Assembly (NCBI RefSeq): GCF_001598455.1
Contig: NZ_BCYZ01000042.1
Location: 1 to 39,045, forward strand
Direction: 5' to 3'
Source of the DNA: Sphingomonas pruni NBRC 15498
Lineage (GTDB): Bacteria; Pseudomonadota; Alphaproteobacteria; Sphingomonadales; Sphingomonadaceae
Length of the DNA stretch: 39,045 nt
The notes under the pieces were generated by a model, which saw only the letters and a program-made list of their open reading frames with translations, searched no databases and was not told where the DNA came from. The position numbers and the translations under genes were made by a program. How positions within the stretch are numbered: position 1 is the stretch's first letter; each line of letters opens with the position of its first letter. Shown piece by piece: positions 1 to 9,231 of the stretch.

Positions 1-33
1 TGATTGGTGGGGATCAACCCATCCTCTTGAGGA

Positions 34-2427
34 CTAGATCGTCAACGTGACCCCTCGGCGGCCGTCATGATCGACCAGGTTCCCCGCTCCATTATTGACG
101 ATCAGCGACCGAGTCTCGTTCGGCGGCAGCAACAGGGTGATACTGGTGTCGCCCCAGGTACCGGGGCCATCGCGGAGCACATCAACGACAATCCGCGACG
201 ATTCCGCCCGGCCGGTCAGGTGCCAAATATCGACCGGTCCGTCGCCGTCGCCCGAATCCTCGACCGCGGACCAGCTGAAAGCGCCGTCGCGTGGCGGGAA
301 CAGCCACACGCCGCGGCGATAGGGCTCGGGCCGCCATCCACCTTGAGCGAGATCGACCAGCATCGCCGATCCGGCGCGTGCGAGCAGCGGCGGAAGCCCA
401 TCGAGCGGCGCGCCGAGGGTGACGGATGTCCCGCCGGCGATCCGCTGCCCGCTCCATATATCGAGCCATTCGACGCCCGCGGGCGGGCGCACGGTTCGCG
501 TCTCCGCGCCTTGTTCCATCACCGGCGCGATCAGCAGGTTGGGCCCGAGCAGATGCTCGTCATTCTCCTCCCAGGCGACAGTGTCTTGGGGGAAGTCCAG
601 CCAGGTCGGCCGCACCATCGGCGCATAGTCCGAATGATAAGCGTGCAGCAGATCGTAGAAGAAGGGAATCAGCGTCTGGCGGAGCGCCATCAGCCGGCGG
701 ATCGCGGGCAGCGCTTCGGGGTACATCCACGGCTCGTTGACGGTGCGGTCGTCGTTCCAGCTGTGGATGCTGAAGCGCGGCATCAGCACGCCAGCCTGCA
801 CCCAGCGGATCAGCAATTCGGGCGACGGCGCGGGCCCGGCGAAGCCGCCGACATCGTGGCCGCAGTTGGACACGCCCGACAGCGCCAGCCCGATCGACTG
901 GCGCGCATTGTAGCGCAGCGACTTCCACTCGGTCAGGTTGTCGCCGCTCCAGGTCTGGGCATAACGCTGCAGCCCGGCCATGCCCGATCGCGTTACGGCA
1001 TAAGGGCGACGGTCGGGCAGGGCCTCTGCCTGGGCGCGGCGCGAGGCGCGCGTCATCAGCAAGGGCTGGACCGGGCGCATTTCGGCGGCCGCGTGGGGCT
1101 GGCCGAAGCCGGCGAACCGGGCGCGCGCGTCCCAGATCTCATATTCGTTATTGTCGTTCCAGGTCGCGACCATCCCCTTGTCGAGCAAAGCGCTCCTGAC
1201 CTCATCGCGCCACCATTGGGCGGCGCGCGGATTGGTGAAGTCGATCTGGCTGCCGACTTCGTCCCAGAATTGCACCTCGACCGGGGTGCCGTCGTCATAG
1301 GCGACGAACAGGCCCTCCGCGGCGACCTCGTCATAGCGCGGATGGCTGCGCAGCAAGGCCGGCTTGATATTCGGCACCAGCTCGACGCCTGCTTGCGCGT
1401 AGCTTGCCACGAACCCGGCCGGATCCGGGAATTTGTCGGTGTTCCAGTTGAACACATAGCGCTTGTCGCCAATCGAGGTGTAGCCCGACGACAGATGGAA
1501 AGAGGTGCAGCCGATATCGTGCTCGGCCAGCTTGTCGAGAAAGCCCGCCATCTGCGCCGCGGCGTCGGGCGCGTCGGTATAGCTCATCGTCGACCCTGAG
1601 TAGCCGAGCGACCAGCGCGGCATCAGCGCGGGCCGGCCGGTCAGCCAGGTGAAGCGGCGAGTGACGGCCAGCGGATCGGGGCCGGCGATCATCCACAAAT
1701 CCACATCGCCGGCCTCCGCCACCATGTGGCGGTACCAGCCGTGATAATTGTCCATCTCGCGCCCGAAGTCGAAATGCACATCCGCGGTCGTATCGTAGAA
1801 AGTGCCGTGGCAGCGGCCGTCTGCGTCGGCGACCAGGACGTAAGGGATCGACTTGTAGAGTGGATCGCTGGTCTCGGCGTCATAGCCCATCGCGTCGAGA
1901 TTGGTCAGGCGGAAGCGCCGTCCGGCACGGTCATTGTCGCCGCCTTTGTCGCCAAGGCCGTAGAAGCGCTCGCCCGGCCGGCGGGCGACATAGTGATGCG
2001 CGCGGCCGTCCCACCAGCCGAAATCATAGGCCTGGGTCGGACGGTCGGCGGCCATCAGCCGCCACGTATCGCCGTCGCGCTGTTCCCAGGTGCAATAGAG
2101 GCCATGCAGGCGGACGCTGACGCGGAGGCGCGCGGTCTCGACAATGATCCGGTCGTCACCCTGCTCCAACTGGAAATCGGGACAGGCGAAGCCCGCGACA
2201 TCCAGCCGGTCGCGCCCGGGCTCGGCGATGTCGGCGGCGCCCGGCGCGATCGCCCAACTCGGCGGGCTCGTCACCTCGCCATCGGCGAGCAGCAACAGCC
2301 GAATGATATCGTACTCGAGCACGAACAAATGCGCGACCGCGCCGGTATCGGCGGCGAGCGTCAGCCGGCCCGGAGCCCGTTCGGTCAGCGCGAACAAGGG
2401 CGGGTCGGACAGTAAGGCGCGTCTCAT
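34..2427 (-). CDS. GH31 family alpha-glycosidase, cytoplasmic
   Basis: Retaining alpha-glycosidase of family GH31 (alpha-glucosidase/alpha-xylosidase group), 797 residues, a normal length for the family. An N-terminal beta-sandwich (about 1-250, with RFYGLGDK at 154-161) precedes the catalytic barrel. The nucleophile is D425 in WNDNNE and the acid/base is D496 in WSGDN; HDVGGF at 524-529 is also typical. There is no signal peptide, so it should act in the cytoplasm on an imported oligosaccharide. Its ATG overlaps the stop of the upstream MFS gene by four bases (ATGA), so the two are translationally coupled and the transporter probably supplies its substrate. Substrate specificity cannot be read from sequence: glucose is the default for GH31, which would fit glucose-capped high-mannose glycans, but xylose or galactose is possible. 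Family certain, substrate open. Confidence 0.93.
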   Translation of the reverse strand: MRRALLSDPPLFALTERAPGRLTLAADTGAVAHLFVLEYDIIRLLLLADGEVTSPPSWAIAPGAADIAEPGRDRLDVAGFACPDFQLEQGDDRIIVETARLRVSVRLHGLYCTWEQRDGDTWRLMAADRPTQAYDFGWWDGRAHHYVARRPGERFYGLGDKGGDNDRAGRRFRLTNLDAMGYDAETSDPLYKSIPYVLVADADGRCHGTFYDTTADVHFDFGREMDNYHGWYRHMVAEAGDVDLWMIAGPDPLAVTRRFTWLTGRPALMPRWSLGYSGSTMSYTDAPDAAAQMAGFLDKLAEHDIGCTSFHLSSGYTSIGDKRYVFNWNTDKFPDPAGFVASYAQAGVELVPNIKPALLRSHPRYDEVAAEGLFVAYDDGTPVEVQFWDEVGSQIDFTNPRAAQWWRDEVRSALLDKGMVATWNDNNEYEIWDARARFAGFGQPHAAAEMRPVQPLLMTRASRRAQAEALPDRRPYAVTRSGMAGLQRYAQTWSGDNLTEWKSLRYNARQSIGLALSGVSNCGHDVGGFAGPAPSPELLIRWVQAGVLMPRFSIHSWNDDRTVNEPWMYPEALPAIRRLMALRQTLIPFFYDLLHAYHSDYAPMVRPTWLDFPQDTVAWEENDEHLLGPNLLIAPVMEQGAETRTVRPPAGVEWLDIWSGQRIAGGTSVTLGAPLDGLPPLLARAGSAMLVDLAQGGWRPEPYRRGVWLFPPRDGAFSWSAVEDSGDGDGPVDIWHLTGRAESSRIVVDVLRDGPGTWGDTSITLLLPPNETRSLIVNNGAGNLVDHDGRRGVTLTI

Positions 2428-3686
2428 GAGCGGGCTTCCATTTGCGGGAGAGACAAGCGGCGGACAAAGGCGATCAGAACGGCGGCCCCGATCAGATCGA
2501 ATATGCCGAGTGCCGCAAACAAGGGTGCGTAACCGACGCGATCGGCATATTGCCCGATCAGGAACGTGAAGAGCAGCCCGCCGACCCAGCCTGCCTGTCC
2601 GACAAAGCCATTAGCGGTGCCGACTTCCTCCGGCGTGAAGACGTCCGCGGACAGCGTGTTGATCAGCACCGAGATCATCTGATGCGCGAACCCGCCGATG
2701 CAGAACAAGGCGATGGCGACATAAGGGCTGACAGCGAGCCCGATGCATCCGGGCGCGATCATCAATACCGCGCCTAGGCTGATCCCGAGCACGCGCGAGG
2801 GTATTAGGTTGACGTGGAAGCGCTTCATGAAGAACGGCGAAAGATAGCCGCCGAGCACGCCGCCGAGATCCGCCGCCAGGAACGGCAGCCACGCAAAGGC
2901 TGCGATATGCGCCAGATCCATGTGGCGCTCGGTCGCGAGATAGAGCGGTATCCAGAAGCTGAAGGTTTGCCAGGCCGGTTCGGCAAGGAAACGCGGCACC
3001 GCGATCACCCAGAAGCGCGCGGAAGACAGGATCTCGCGCGCGCTCGCCTTTCGGGCGGGGATTTTGGGGCGATCCTCTGCGATCATCGCCTGCTCGCGCG
3101 GCGTGATCGCGGGATGCTCGGTCGGCGATCGGTAAAAGGCATACCATGCCGCCGCCCACACCAGCCCGACCGCGCCGGTCACGATGAAGGCCAGCCGCCA
3201 ATTGCCCCATAAGGCGACCGCGACGACGAGCGGGGGCGCGATCAACGCCCCAAGCGAGGTTCCGGCGTTGAACCACCCCGTCGCGATCGAGCGCTCGCGG
3301 GCCGGAAACCATTCGGCGATCGCTTTCATGCCGGACGGGATTGCCGCCGCCTCGGCCAAGCCGAGCAATCCTCGGAAGAAGGCAAGGCTGATCCAACCAC
3401 CGGCCAGCGCGTGGAGCATATTGGCGGCGGACCATGCGATCCCGAAAAATGCGAACCCGGCGCGCAACCCGAACCGGTCGACGATATAGCCCGCGATCGG
3501 CTGCATCACGGTATAGGCGAACTGAAACGCCATGACGACGTAGCTGTATTGCGCGGTCGAGATCGACATCGACGTCTTGAGCTCTGGGGCGAGCACGCCA
3601 AGCGAATTGCGCGCGAGGTAATTGGCGATTGTGCCGGCGCAGATCAGCGCGACGATCCACCAGCGCAAATGCGGTATCCGCTTCAC
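2424..3686 (-). CDS. MFS transporter, anion:cation symporter (ExuT/hexuronate-like) type
   Basis: Major facilitator carrier of about 420 residues with around twelve hydrophobic segments. RNSLGVLAPEL in the first loop, the helix-2 YIVDRFGLRAG motif and SGMKAIAEWFPARERSIATGWFNAG are characteristic of the ACS subfamily, which contains hexuronate and galactonate symporters. I chose the GTG at 3686 because a strong GGGGAGAGG ribosome site lies about three bases before it; an in-frame ATG at 3710 has no comparable site and would add eight residues. Reading further upstream would cross the divergent promoter region. It overlaps the GH31 gene by ATGA and is its partner, probably importing a sugar acid or short oligosaccharide. 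The substrate is inferred only from the subfamily. Confidence 0.87.
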   Translation of the reverse strand: MKRIPHLRWWIVALICAGTIANYLARNSLGVLAPELKTSMSISTAQYSYVVMAFQFAYTVMQPIAGYIVDRFGLRAGFAFFGIAWSAANMLHALAGGWISLAFFRGLLGLAEAAAIPSGMKAIAEWFPARERSIATGWFNAGTSLGALIAPPLVVAVALWGNWRLAFIVTGAVGLVWAAAWYAFYRSPTEHPAITPREQAMIAEDRPKIPARKASAREILSSARFWVIAVPRFLAEPAWQTFSFWIPLYLATERHMDLAHIAAFAWLPFLAADLGGVLGGYLSPFFMKRFHVNLIPSRVLGISLGAVLMIAPGCIGLAVSPYVAIALFCIGGFAHQMISVLINTLSADVFTPEEVGTANGFVGQAGWVGGLLFTFLIGQYADRVGYAPLFAALGIFDLIGAAVLIAFVRRLSLPQMEARS

Positions 3687-3764
3687 GATCCTCTCCCCAG
3701 CCCGCGGCATTGTCCGCTGGCAAGCGGCGTAGCGCCTCTGGCGGTATTTGTCGAGATTGGTCAG

Positions 3765-3782
3765 GCCAGTTCGCGGACTGGC
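3765..3782. promoter_or_regulatory. Imperfect 18-bp palindrome in divergent promoter region
   Basis: GCCAGTTCGCGGACTGGC is an inverted repeat with one mismatched pair, in the 231-bp gap between the divergent MFS gene (start 3686) and sugar porter (start 3918). It could be an operator or a 5' UTR hairpin of the leftward MFS mRNA. High-GC DNA yields such palindromes by chance, so support is modest. Confidence 0.3.
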
Positions 3783-3799
3783 TAATAAGTGGCCAGCCA

Positions 3800-3813
3800 G
3801 GCGCTCGAGCGCC
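3800..3813. promoter_or_regulatory. Perfect 14-bp palindrome with central CG
   Basis: GGCGCTCGAGCGCC is a perfect palindrome centred on CG, the layout typical of LacI-family operators. It lies in the divergent promoter region between the two MFS genes, but no LacI gene is adjacent, so the regulator is unknown. It could also be chance in GC-rich DNA. Confidence 0.25.
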
Positions 3814-3860
3814 ATGCACTTGCCGTGCAAACCGACGCTCCGCTTGACCGGCTCGATTAA

Positions 3861-3879
3861 TACTTCAATTAGATTAATG
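3861..3879 (+). promoter_or_regulatory. Candidate ROK-regulator operator, copy 1
   Basis: TACTTCAATTAGATTAATG matches the copy at 6725-6743 in 14 of 19 positions, with TTCAATT and AATG identical around a variable centre. It ends 38 bp before the sugar-porter ATG and is a rare AT-rich island. CTCGAT (3852-3857) and ATCGAG (3881-3886) flank it as an inverted repeat. It could serve both divergent transcripts. Confidence 0.45.
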
Positions 3880-3917
3880 TATCGAGCGGACGGCTCGGCG
3901 CGGTTGGAGACAGCTTG

Positions 3918-5258
3918 ATGGGCACGCCGAAGGAACGCGTCAACTGGAACGCGGTGGGCACTGCCAGCCTGGGCGGTTTGCTGTTCGGCTTCGACACGGC
4001 GGTCATCTCGGGTGTCACCGAGGCGCTGCGGGGCGTGTTCGGGCTGAGCGCGATCGGGCTTGGGACGGCGGTATCGGCGGCATTGGTCGGGACGCTGGTC
4101 GGCGCGCTCGGGGCAGGCAAGCCGGGCGACCGATACGGTAGCCGGGCGGTGCTGATCTGGATCGCGATCGCCTATATCGTCTCGGCTTTCGGCTCGGCGA
4201 TGAGCTGGAATCTCGCGGCGTTCGTCGCCTTTCGCTTCCTCGGCGGCCTGGCGATCGGCGGCTCGTCGGTGCTCGCGCCGGTCTATATCGCCGAGGTGAG
4301 CCCGGCGGCGCGGCGCGGATTCCTGGTCGCGCTGTTCCAGCTGAATGTCGTGATCGGCATCCTGGTCGCCTATGTCAGCAATTTCGTGATTGGTCGGTTG
4401 GTGACCACCGATCTGGCCTGGCAAATGAAGCTCGGCATCGCGGCCCTCCCGGCCATCCTGTTCCTCATCATGTTGCTGCGCATCCCGCCGTCGCCACGCT
4501 GGCTGGCGCAGCGCGGGCGCGACGAGGAAGCGCTGGCGGCGATTGCCCAGCTCGGGATGGGCGACCCGCTGACGATCATCGCCGAATTCCGCAGGGATCA
4601 GGTCGAGGCACCGGATGCCCGGCTCAGTTGGGCCGCTTACCGCAAGCCGATCCTGCTCGCGATCGGCGTCGCCGCGTTCAATCAGCTCTCCGGGATCAAC
4701 GCGATCCTCTATTATCTCGGCCATATCTTCGCCGCCGCCGGGTTCGACCGGCTATCCTCCGACCTGCAATCGGTCGCGATCGGCCTCGCCAATCTGCTGG
4801 CGACCTTTGTCGGCATGACGGCGATCGATCGCGCGGGGCGCAAGCCATTGCTGCTGATCGGCGCGGCGGGCACCGGGATTGCATTGGCCGCGGTGGCGGC
4901 GATCTATTCGACGGGGCAGGGGCAGGCATTGCTGCTTCCCGCGTTGATCGGCTTTATCCTGTTCTTCGCGATTTCGCAGGGTGCGGTGATCTGGGTCTAT
5001 CTGTCGGAGATTTTCCCGACCGCGGTGCGTGCGCGCGGCCAGGCGCTGGGCAGCGCCACGCATTGGGGAATGAATGCGCTGATCGCGTTCGGTTTCCCGG
5101 TGGTAGCGCGGTATACCCAGGCAGCGCCCTTCTGGTTCTTCGCCGCGGCAATGGGCGTGCAATTCCTCGTCGTCTGGCGCTTCTTCCCCGAGACGCGCGG
5201 AGTGGCGCTGGAGGCGATGGACGATGCCATCAACCGACCCCGCGCAAAGGCGGCGTAA
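3918..5258 (+). CDS. Sugar porter family MFS transporter
   Basis: Sugar:proton symporter of the MFS sugar-porter family (XylE/GLUT fold), 446 residues with about twelve membrane segments. Family signatures are clear: GFDTAVISG in helix 1, DRYGSRAV in the helix 2-3 loop, PVYIAEVSPAARRG, PPSPRWL before the central loop, NQLSGINAILYY in helix 7, DRAGRKPLLL, and PETRG near the C terminus. The start is the ATG at 3918, eight bases after GGAG; a TTG one codon earlier is possible. It is followed by the ROK regulator and lies in a mannosidase locus, so mannose or another released hexose is the likely cargo. The substrate is inference; the family is certain. Confidence 0.92.
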   Translation: MGTPKERVNWNAVGTASLGGLLFGFDTAVISGVTEALRGVFGLSAIGLGTAVSAALVGTLVGALGAGKPGDRYGSRAVLIWIAIAYIVSAFGSAMSWNLAAFVAFRFLGGLAIGGSSVLAPVYIAEVSPAARRGFLVALFQLNVVIGILVAYVSNFVIGRLVTTDLAWQMKLGIAALPAILFLIMLLRIPPSPRWLAQRGRDEEALAAIAQLGMGDPLTIIAEFRRDQVEAPDARLSWAAYRKPILLAIGVAAFNQLSGINAILYYLGHIFAAAGFDRLSSDLQSVAIGLANLLATFVGMTAIDRAGRKPLLLIGAAGTGIALAAVAAIYSTGQGQALLLPALIGFILFFAISQGAVIWVYLSEIFPTAVRARGQALGSATHWGMNALIAFGFPVVARYTQAAPFWFFAAAMGVQFLVVWRFFPETRGVALEAMDDAINRPRAKAA

Positions 5259-5409
5259 TGGCCAGAATTGAAACCATTATGGGGATATTCCGCATTGGCG
5301 TTCTGGGCCGCGGCCAGCTAATTCGTATGACTATGCTCATGGTCGTTCGTCGCAGCGAGATTCAAGAAGGAGTGGGGATCAGCCGCGCTCGGGCAATAAG
5401 GATGCACGG

Positions 5410-6639
5410 ATGACCCAGCCAACGACCCGTCTAAGGCTCTCCGGCACCAATCTGGAACGCGCCGCCGACCATAATCAGCGCGTCACGCTCCATGCCATCC
5501 GTATCAACGGCCTGCTGACCCGGGTGGAACTCGCTGCGATTACCGGGCTGACCGCGCCAGCCATCGCCAACATCACCAAGCGCCTGCTCGCAGATGGCTT
5601 GATCGTGGAGGCGGGTCAGCGTCGCGGCGGGCGGGGCCAGCCGCCGACCAAACTCGTCATCAATCGCGATGCCTGCCACTCGATCGGCGTCAATATCGAC
5701 CGCGACCATATCACCATCGTGCTGGTGAATTTCGCCGGCGAGACCCTGGCGCGCGTCTCAGAGGAAGTGAATTTCGCGCTGCCGGATCATGTCCGCTCGC
5801 TCTATCGGCGGTCGATCAAGGAGATGATGCGATCGGCGGGGGTCAAGGAGTCGAGCCTGGTCGGTCTAGGTGTCGCGGTGCCAGACGACCTCGGCCTGGT
5901 CGATCTGCCCGGGCGTCCGGCTGCTTATGCCAAGTGGGACAAGATCGACATGAGCGATCTGTTCGACAAACCCTTTTCGCTGCCGGTCTTCGTCGAAAAC
6001 GATGCCGCCGCGGCGGCCATGGGGGAAATGCAGCTCGGTCTCGGGCAGAAGCACAGCACCTTCTTTTACATCCTGATCTCGTCGGGGCTGGGCGGCGGCC
6101 TGGTGATCGATGGCGCCTATTTCCGCGGTGTCGATGGCCGCAGCGGAGAATTGGGCTTCATGCACGCGCCCGGCAGCGGCCCGCGCGACCAGATCCAGAA
6201 TCTCGTGTCGCTGTCGGGTCTTGCCGGACAGCTCGAGCGTGACGGCCTTGGTCTGGCGGACGTCATGGGGGTGGAGAAGCTGTCGCTTGCGGCGGAAAAG
6301 TGTGTCGACCGTTGGATCGCCCAGGCGGCCGAGCAGCTCTATGTCCCGCTCGAAGCGGTCAACTGCCTGATCAATCCCGGCGTCGTTCTGGTCGGAGGGC
6401 GCTTGCCGAGCGCCATCGTCGAACGGCTGGCGGCACGGGCGTACGATCTGTTGCGCGAAAAGGCGACCAACGTTCCGGTGATCGCCCCAGTCGCGCGCGC
6501 TGCTTTGTCGGACGATGCGCCTGCGGTCGGCGCCGCGATCCTGCCGTTCAGTCATTTTCTGCTGCCCAAGCCCGGTGCCTTATGGAAAGTGCCGGCCGCC
6601 GGCGACGCCGGCGGTCCAGCGATCCAGCCCGCGCGCTGA
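5410..6639 (+). CDS. ROK family transcriptional regulator (NagC/XylR/Mlc-like)
   Basis: Predicted sugar-responsive repressor of 409 residues. An N-terminal winged helix-turn-helix (about 24-68, LLTRVELAAITGLTAPAIAN) is joined to a C-terminal ROK sugar-kinase-like domain (about 90-390) with END at 196-198 and the glycine-rich SSGLGGG. The usual ROK zinc site is missing: the His after GELG is Phe (F250) and no CxCGxxGC cluster follows. Active ROK kinases have no DNA-binding domain, so this is a regulator. The ATG at 5410 follows AAGGA by seven bases. It lies between the sugar porter and the first GH92, and the repeated 19-bp motif upstream of three neighbouring genes is the likely operator. The inducer is presumably mannose or a phosphorylated derivative, which is inference. 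Confidence 0.92.
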   Translation: MTQPTTRLRLSGTNLERAADHNQRVTLHAIRINGLLTRVELAAITGLTAPAIANITKRLLADGLIVEAGQRRGGRGQPPTKLVINRDACHSIGVNIDRDHITIVLVNFAGETLARVSEEVNFALPDHVRSLYRRSIKEMMRSAGVKESSLVGLGVAVPDDLGLVDLPGRPAAYAKWDKIDMSDLFDKPFSLPVFVENDAAAAAMGEMQLGLGQKHSTFFYILISSGLGGGLVIDGAYFRGVDGRSGELGFMHAPGSGPRDQIQNLVSLSGLAGQLERDGLGLADVMGVEKLSLAAEKCVDRWIAQAAEQLYVPLEAVNCLINPGVVLVGGRLPSAIVERLAARAYDLLREKATNVPVIAPVARAALSDDAPAVGAAILPFSHFLLPKPGALWKVPAAGDAGGPAIQPAR

Positions 6640-6724
6640 TCCCGATCGACACGCAAGGCCGTGTCGATCCAATCCTGCCTCACCGGCCCATAAAGCCTGT
6701 CATTCGCAAGCGTTTTTCGCCACC

Positions 6725-6743
6725 TAATTCAATTGACAAAATG
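6725..6743 (+). promoter_or_regulatory. Candidate ROK-regulator operator overlapping a -35-like TTGACA, copy 2
   Basis: TAATTCAATTGACAAAATG matches the copy before the TonB receptor in 16 of 19 positions. It contains TTGACA (6733-6738), a perfect -35 hexamer, but I see no good -10 at 17 bp. It ends 100 bp before the GH92 start, and the AT-rich TTTAATTTAAT follows at once. Confidence 0.5.
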
Positions 6744-6843
6744 TTTAATTTAATCGACGGTGCCGCTCGGCCCCGTCGTAGACATAGCCAAATGGGGTCG
6801 TCGCCAAGGGGCAATAATAGCTCCGAGAATCAGGGGAGGTACC

Positions 6844-9219
6844 GTGGGTATCCGCCAAACGCTTCCGCAGCCGGATGGGCAGGGCCGTAGCACCCGCCTG
6901 TTGCTATTGCCGCTCGGTCTATCGATCGCTCTGTCGGCGGCCGCCGTCGTCAGCGCGCAGACGGCGCCCGCCAAAGCCCCGGTCGACGAGGTCAATCCGC
7001 TGGTCGGCACCGCGCCCCTCGATCGCCCCGATCTGATCGGAAATGCGCCGCCGCCGGGCGAACCCGTTTATTCGGGCCAGACCTCGCCGGGCGCGCGCTT
7101 GCCGCACAGTTCGGTCGAGGCGGCGCCGATCAACAACAATATCGCGCTGTCCTATCCGAACGGCGTCGAGGTCCCTTATTACTACACCAACCCGACGATG
7201 ATCGGATTTTCCGGCGGTGGGGGCGCTTCCTATGGCGGCCGGGCGGAGCCGATCATCATGCCGGTGGTCGGTGACTGGTCGGTGCCCCCGGCCTATTCGC
7301 AATCCTATTATGACAAGTCGCGCGAGATCGCGTCGCCCGGCTATTATTCGGTCTATCTCGGCACGTTCCGGACGACGGCCGAACTGACGGCCACGCAATG
7401 GGCGAGCCTGATGCGGTTCACCTTCCCGCAAAGCGATCGGTCGAACGTGCTGATCAACTTTCCGGAGCATGGCGGCGATGTCGAAGTCGTCGGCAACCAG
7501 ATGGTGCGGGGCGTGTCGAAGGATAGTAGCGGCGCGGACGGCGCCTATTTCGTCGCCATATTCTCGAAGCCGTTCGCCAGCCTGGGGACGTTCAGCAAAT
7601 CGCCCGGCGACGCCAAGGGCTGGGGGATCGGCGACAAAAGAGTCGAGCCCGACCAGCGCAAGATTTCCGGCAGTTTTGCCGGCAGCTACGTCACCTTTCG
7701 CACCAAGGCCGGCGAGACGGTGCTGATGAAGATCGCGCACGGCACCAGCTACGCCCAGGCCGAACAGCGTCTGCGCGACGAATTGCCCGGTTGGGATTTC
7801 GATCGCGTGCGCGGCGCGGCGCGCAGTGCCTGGTCGAAGCTGCTCGATCGTGTGCAGGTGACCGGCGGGACGCCCAAGCAGCGCACGCTGTTCTACTCGA
7901 CCTTGTTCCAGTCGTTCGCCAGCCCGCGCCTGGTCGCCGCCAAGGGAGAGAAGTTCACCGACACCAACGGCAAGGTGCAGACCGCGACGCACGACCGGTA
8001 CAGCCCGGTGCCGTTTTGGGATACCGGCCGCAACCAGATCGTCCTGCTCGAGCTGATGGAGCCGGAGACGATGCGCGACGTCATGCAATCCGAGCTTGAT
8101 ATGGCGCGCGAGCAGGGATTCATGAATACGTCGTTCCACGGCGACAATGCGGTGTTCATGTATCTGGGCGCGTGGGAACGCGGCATTCCGTTCGACTATG
8201 CGGCGGCGTACGAATATCTTCGCAAGAACGCGACCGATCCCGCCGGCCCGCGCCACTATCTCGCCGAATATGACAAGAATGGCTGGATCGCGGACGTAGT
8301 CCCCGACCACAATCCCAGCCCGCCTTATGCCGGCGGCAAGGCAGGCGCGGCCACCACGCTCGAATATGCCTGGGACGATTTCGCGATGGCGCAATATGCC
8401 AAGCGGCTCGGGAAGATGGACGATTACGCCTTGTTTCTGAAACGGGCGCACAATTACGCTAATGTGTTCGATAAATCGATCGGCTTCGTTCGCGGGCGGA
8501 CCGCGGGCGGCAAGTGGATCGCGCCGTTCGATCCCGGCGAGCCCTATTACAACTTCATGATGAAGGAAGCGTCGGGCTGGTCGACCTTGTGGCTGGTGCC
8601 GCATGACGTCAACGGGCTGGCCAGGTTGCTTGGCGGGCGCCAGGCGTTCACCGCCAAGCTCGATCGGTTCTTTTCGACGCCCTATAATCCCAAGGGGATT
8701 TGCCGCGACTGTACCGGGCTGATCGGCCAATATGTCCAGGGCAACCAACCCGACCAGCAGGCCGCTTATTATTACGACTGGGGCGGCCAGCCGTGGAAGA
8801 CGCAGGCGCTGACTCGCCGGATCCTTGCCGAAATGTATGGCAGCGATGCCGCGGGTTATGGGTATCCCGGGATGGACGATCAGGGCGCGACATCGTCCTG
8901 GTACGTGCTGAGCGCGATGGGATTCTATCCGGTCGATCCGTCGAGCCAGAATTACATCATCGGCAGTCCGATTTTCGACGACGTCAAGCTCCAGATGGGC
9001 AACGGCAAGACGTTGGAGGTCGAGGCCAGGAACAATTCGGCCGCGAACATCTACATCCAGTCGGCGACGCTCAACGGCCGGCCATGGACCAAGCCGTGGT
9101 TCAGCCATGCCGACATCCGGAACGGCGCCAAGTTGGTGCTGACCATGGGGCCGATGCCGAACAAGACTTGGGGCGCGGCGCCGGCCGACGCGCCGCCATC
9201 GATGTCGCCCATGCCTTGA
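6844..9219 (+). CDS. GH92 exported glycosidase with Gln at the catalytic-acid position (GH92a)
   Basis: Family GH92 enzyme (calcium-dependent exo-alpha-mannosidase group), 791 residues. I chose the GTG at 6844 because GGGGAGG lies just upstream and the product then begins with a classic Sec signal (RLLLLPLGLSIALSAAAVVSA, cut before QTAPA), so it is periplasmic. Family landmarks are NPLVGT near the N terminus, PFWDTGR, EYAWDDF, the MDDQGATSSWYVLSAMGFYPV block and the C-terminal PNKTWG. The catalytic acid is normally Glu in GNEP; here the motif is GNQP with Q635 (codon at 8746). From memory, this Glu-to-Gln change marks GH92 enzymes that hydrolyse mannose-1-phospho-mannose, where the phosphate leaving group needs no acid. 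Alternatively it may be weakly active. It is followed by a tandem hairpin and then GH2. Confidence 0.92.
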   Translation: MGIRQTLPQPDGQGRSTRLLLLPLGLSIALSAAAVVSAQTAPAKAPVDEVNPLVGTAPLDRPDLIGNAPPPGEPVYSGQTSPGARLPHSSVEAAPINNNIALSYPNGVEVPYYYTNPTMIGFSGGGGASYGGRAEPIIMPVVGDWSVPPAYSQSYYDKSREIASPGYYSVYLGTFRTTAELTATQWASLMRFTFPQSDRSNVLINFPEHGGDVEVVGNQMVRGVSKDSSGADGAYFVAIFSKPFASLGTFSKSPGDAKGWGIGDKRVEPDQRKISGSFAGSYVTFRTKAGETVLMKIAHGTSYAQAEQRLRDELPGWDFDRVRGAARSAWSKLLDRVQVTGGTPKQRTLFYSTLFQSFASPRLVAAKGEKFTDTNGKVQTATHDRYSPVPFWDTGRNQIVLLELMEPETMRDVMQSELDMAREQGFMNTSFHGDNAVFMYLGAWERGIPFDYAAAYEYLRKNATDPAGPRHYLAEYDKNGWIADVVPDHNPSPPYAGGKAGAATTLEYAWDDFAMAQYAKRLGKMDDYALFLKRAHNYANVFDKSIGFVRGRTAGGKWIAPFDPGEPYYNFMMKEASGWSTLWLVPHDVNGLARLLGGRQAFTAKLDRFFSTPYNPKGICRDCTGLIGQYVQGNQPDQQAAYYYDWGGQPWKTQALTRRILAEMYGSDAAGYGYPGMDDQGATSSWYVLSAMGFYPVDPSSQNYIIGSPIFDDVKLQMGNGKTLEVEARNNSAANIYIQSATLNGRPWTKPWFSHADIRNGAKLVLTMGPMPNKTWGAAPADAPPSMSPMP

Positions 9220-9231
9220 CCGCCTATCGTT

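Noticed and set aside
1..33. Terminator after GH31 at the left edge
   Set aside because: Only short GGG/CCC complementarity is visible in 33 bases and no U-run; not enough to call.
67..1599. Long open frame antisense to GH31
   Set aside because: High GC content keeps antisense frames open. The product is Arg/Gly/Ala-rich, matches no family I know, and lies opposite a gene with intact catalytic motifs.
3687..4724. N-terminal extension of the leftward MFS protein
   Set aside because: The frame stays open through the divergent sugar-porter gene, but the extension is charged, low-complexity sequence, while a strong ribosome site at the GTG 3686 gives a normal MFS length.
5259..5409. Promoter for the ROK regulator in the 151-bp gap
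   Set aside because: I could not find a convincing promoter pair or a copy of the 19-bp motif. The gene may be cotranscribed with the sugar porter.
5410..6639. ROK protein as a glucokinase
   Set aside because: It has an N-terminal DNA-binding winged helix and lacks the zinc site, so a regulator is the better call.
6919..9108. 729-codon open frame antisense to GH92a
   Set aside because: Shadow of the GH92 codon pattern with low-complexity composition (many Arg, Ile, Gly) and no recognisable domain or ribosome site.
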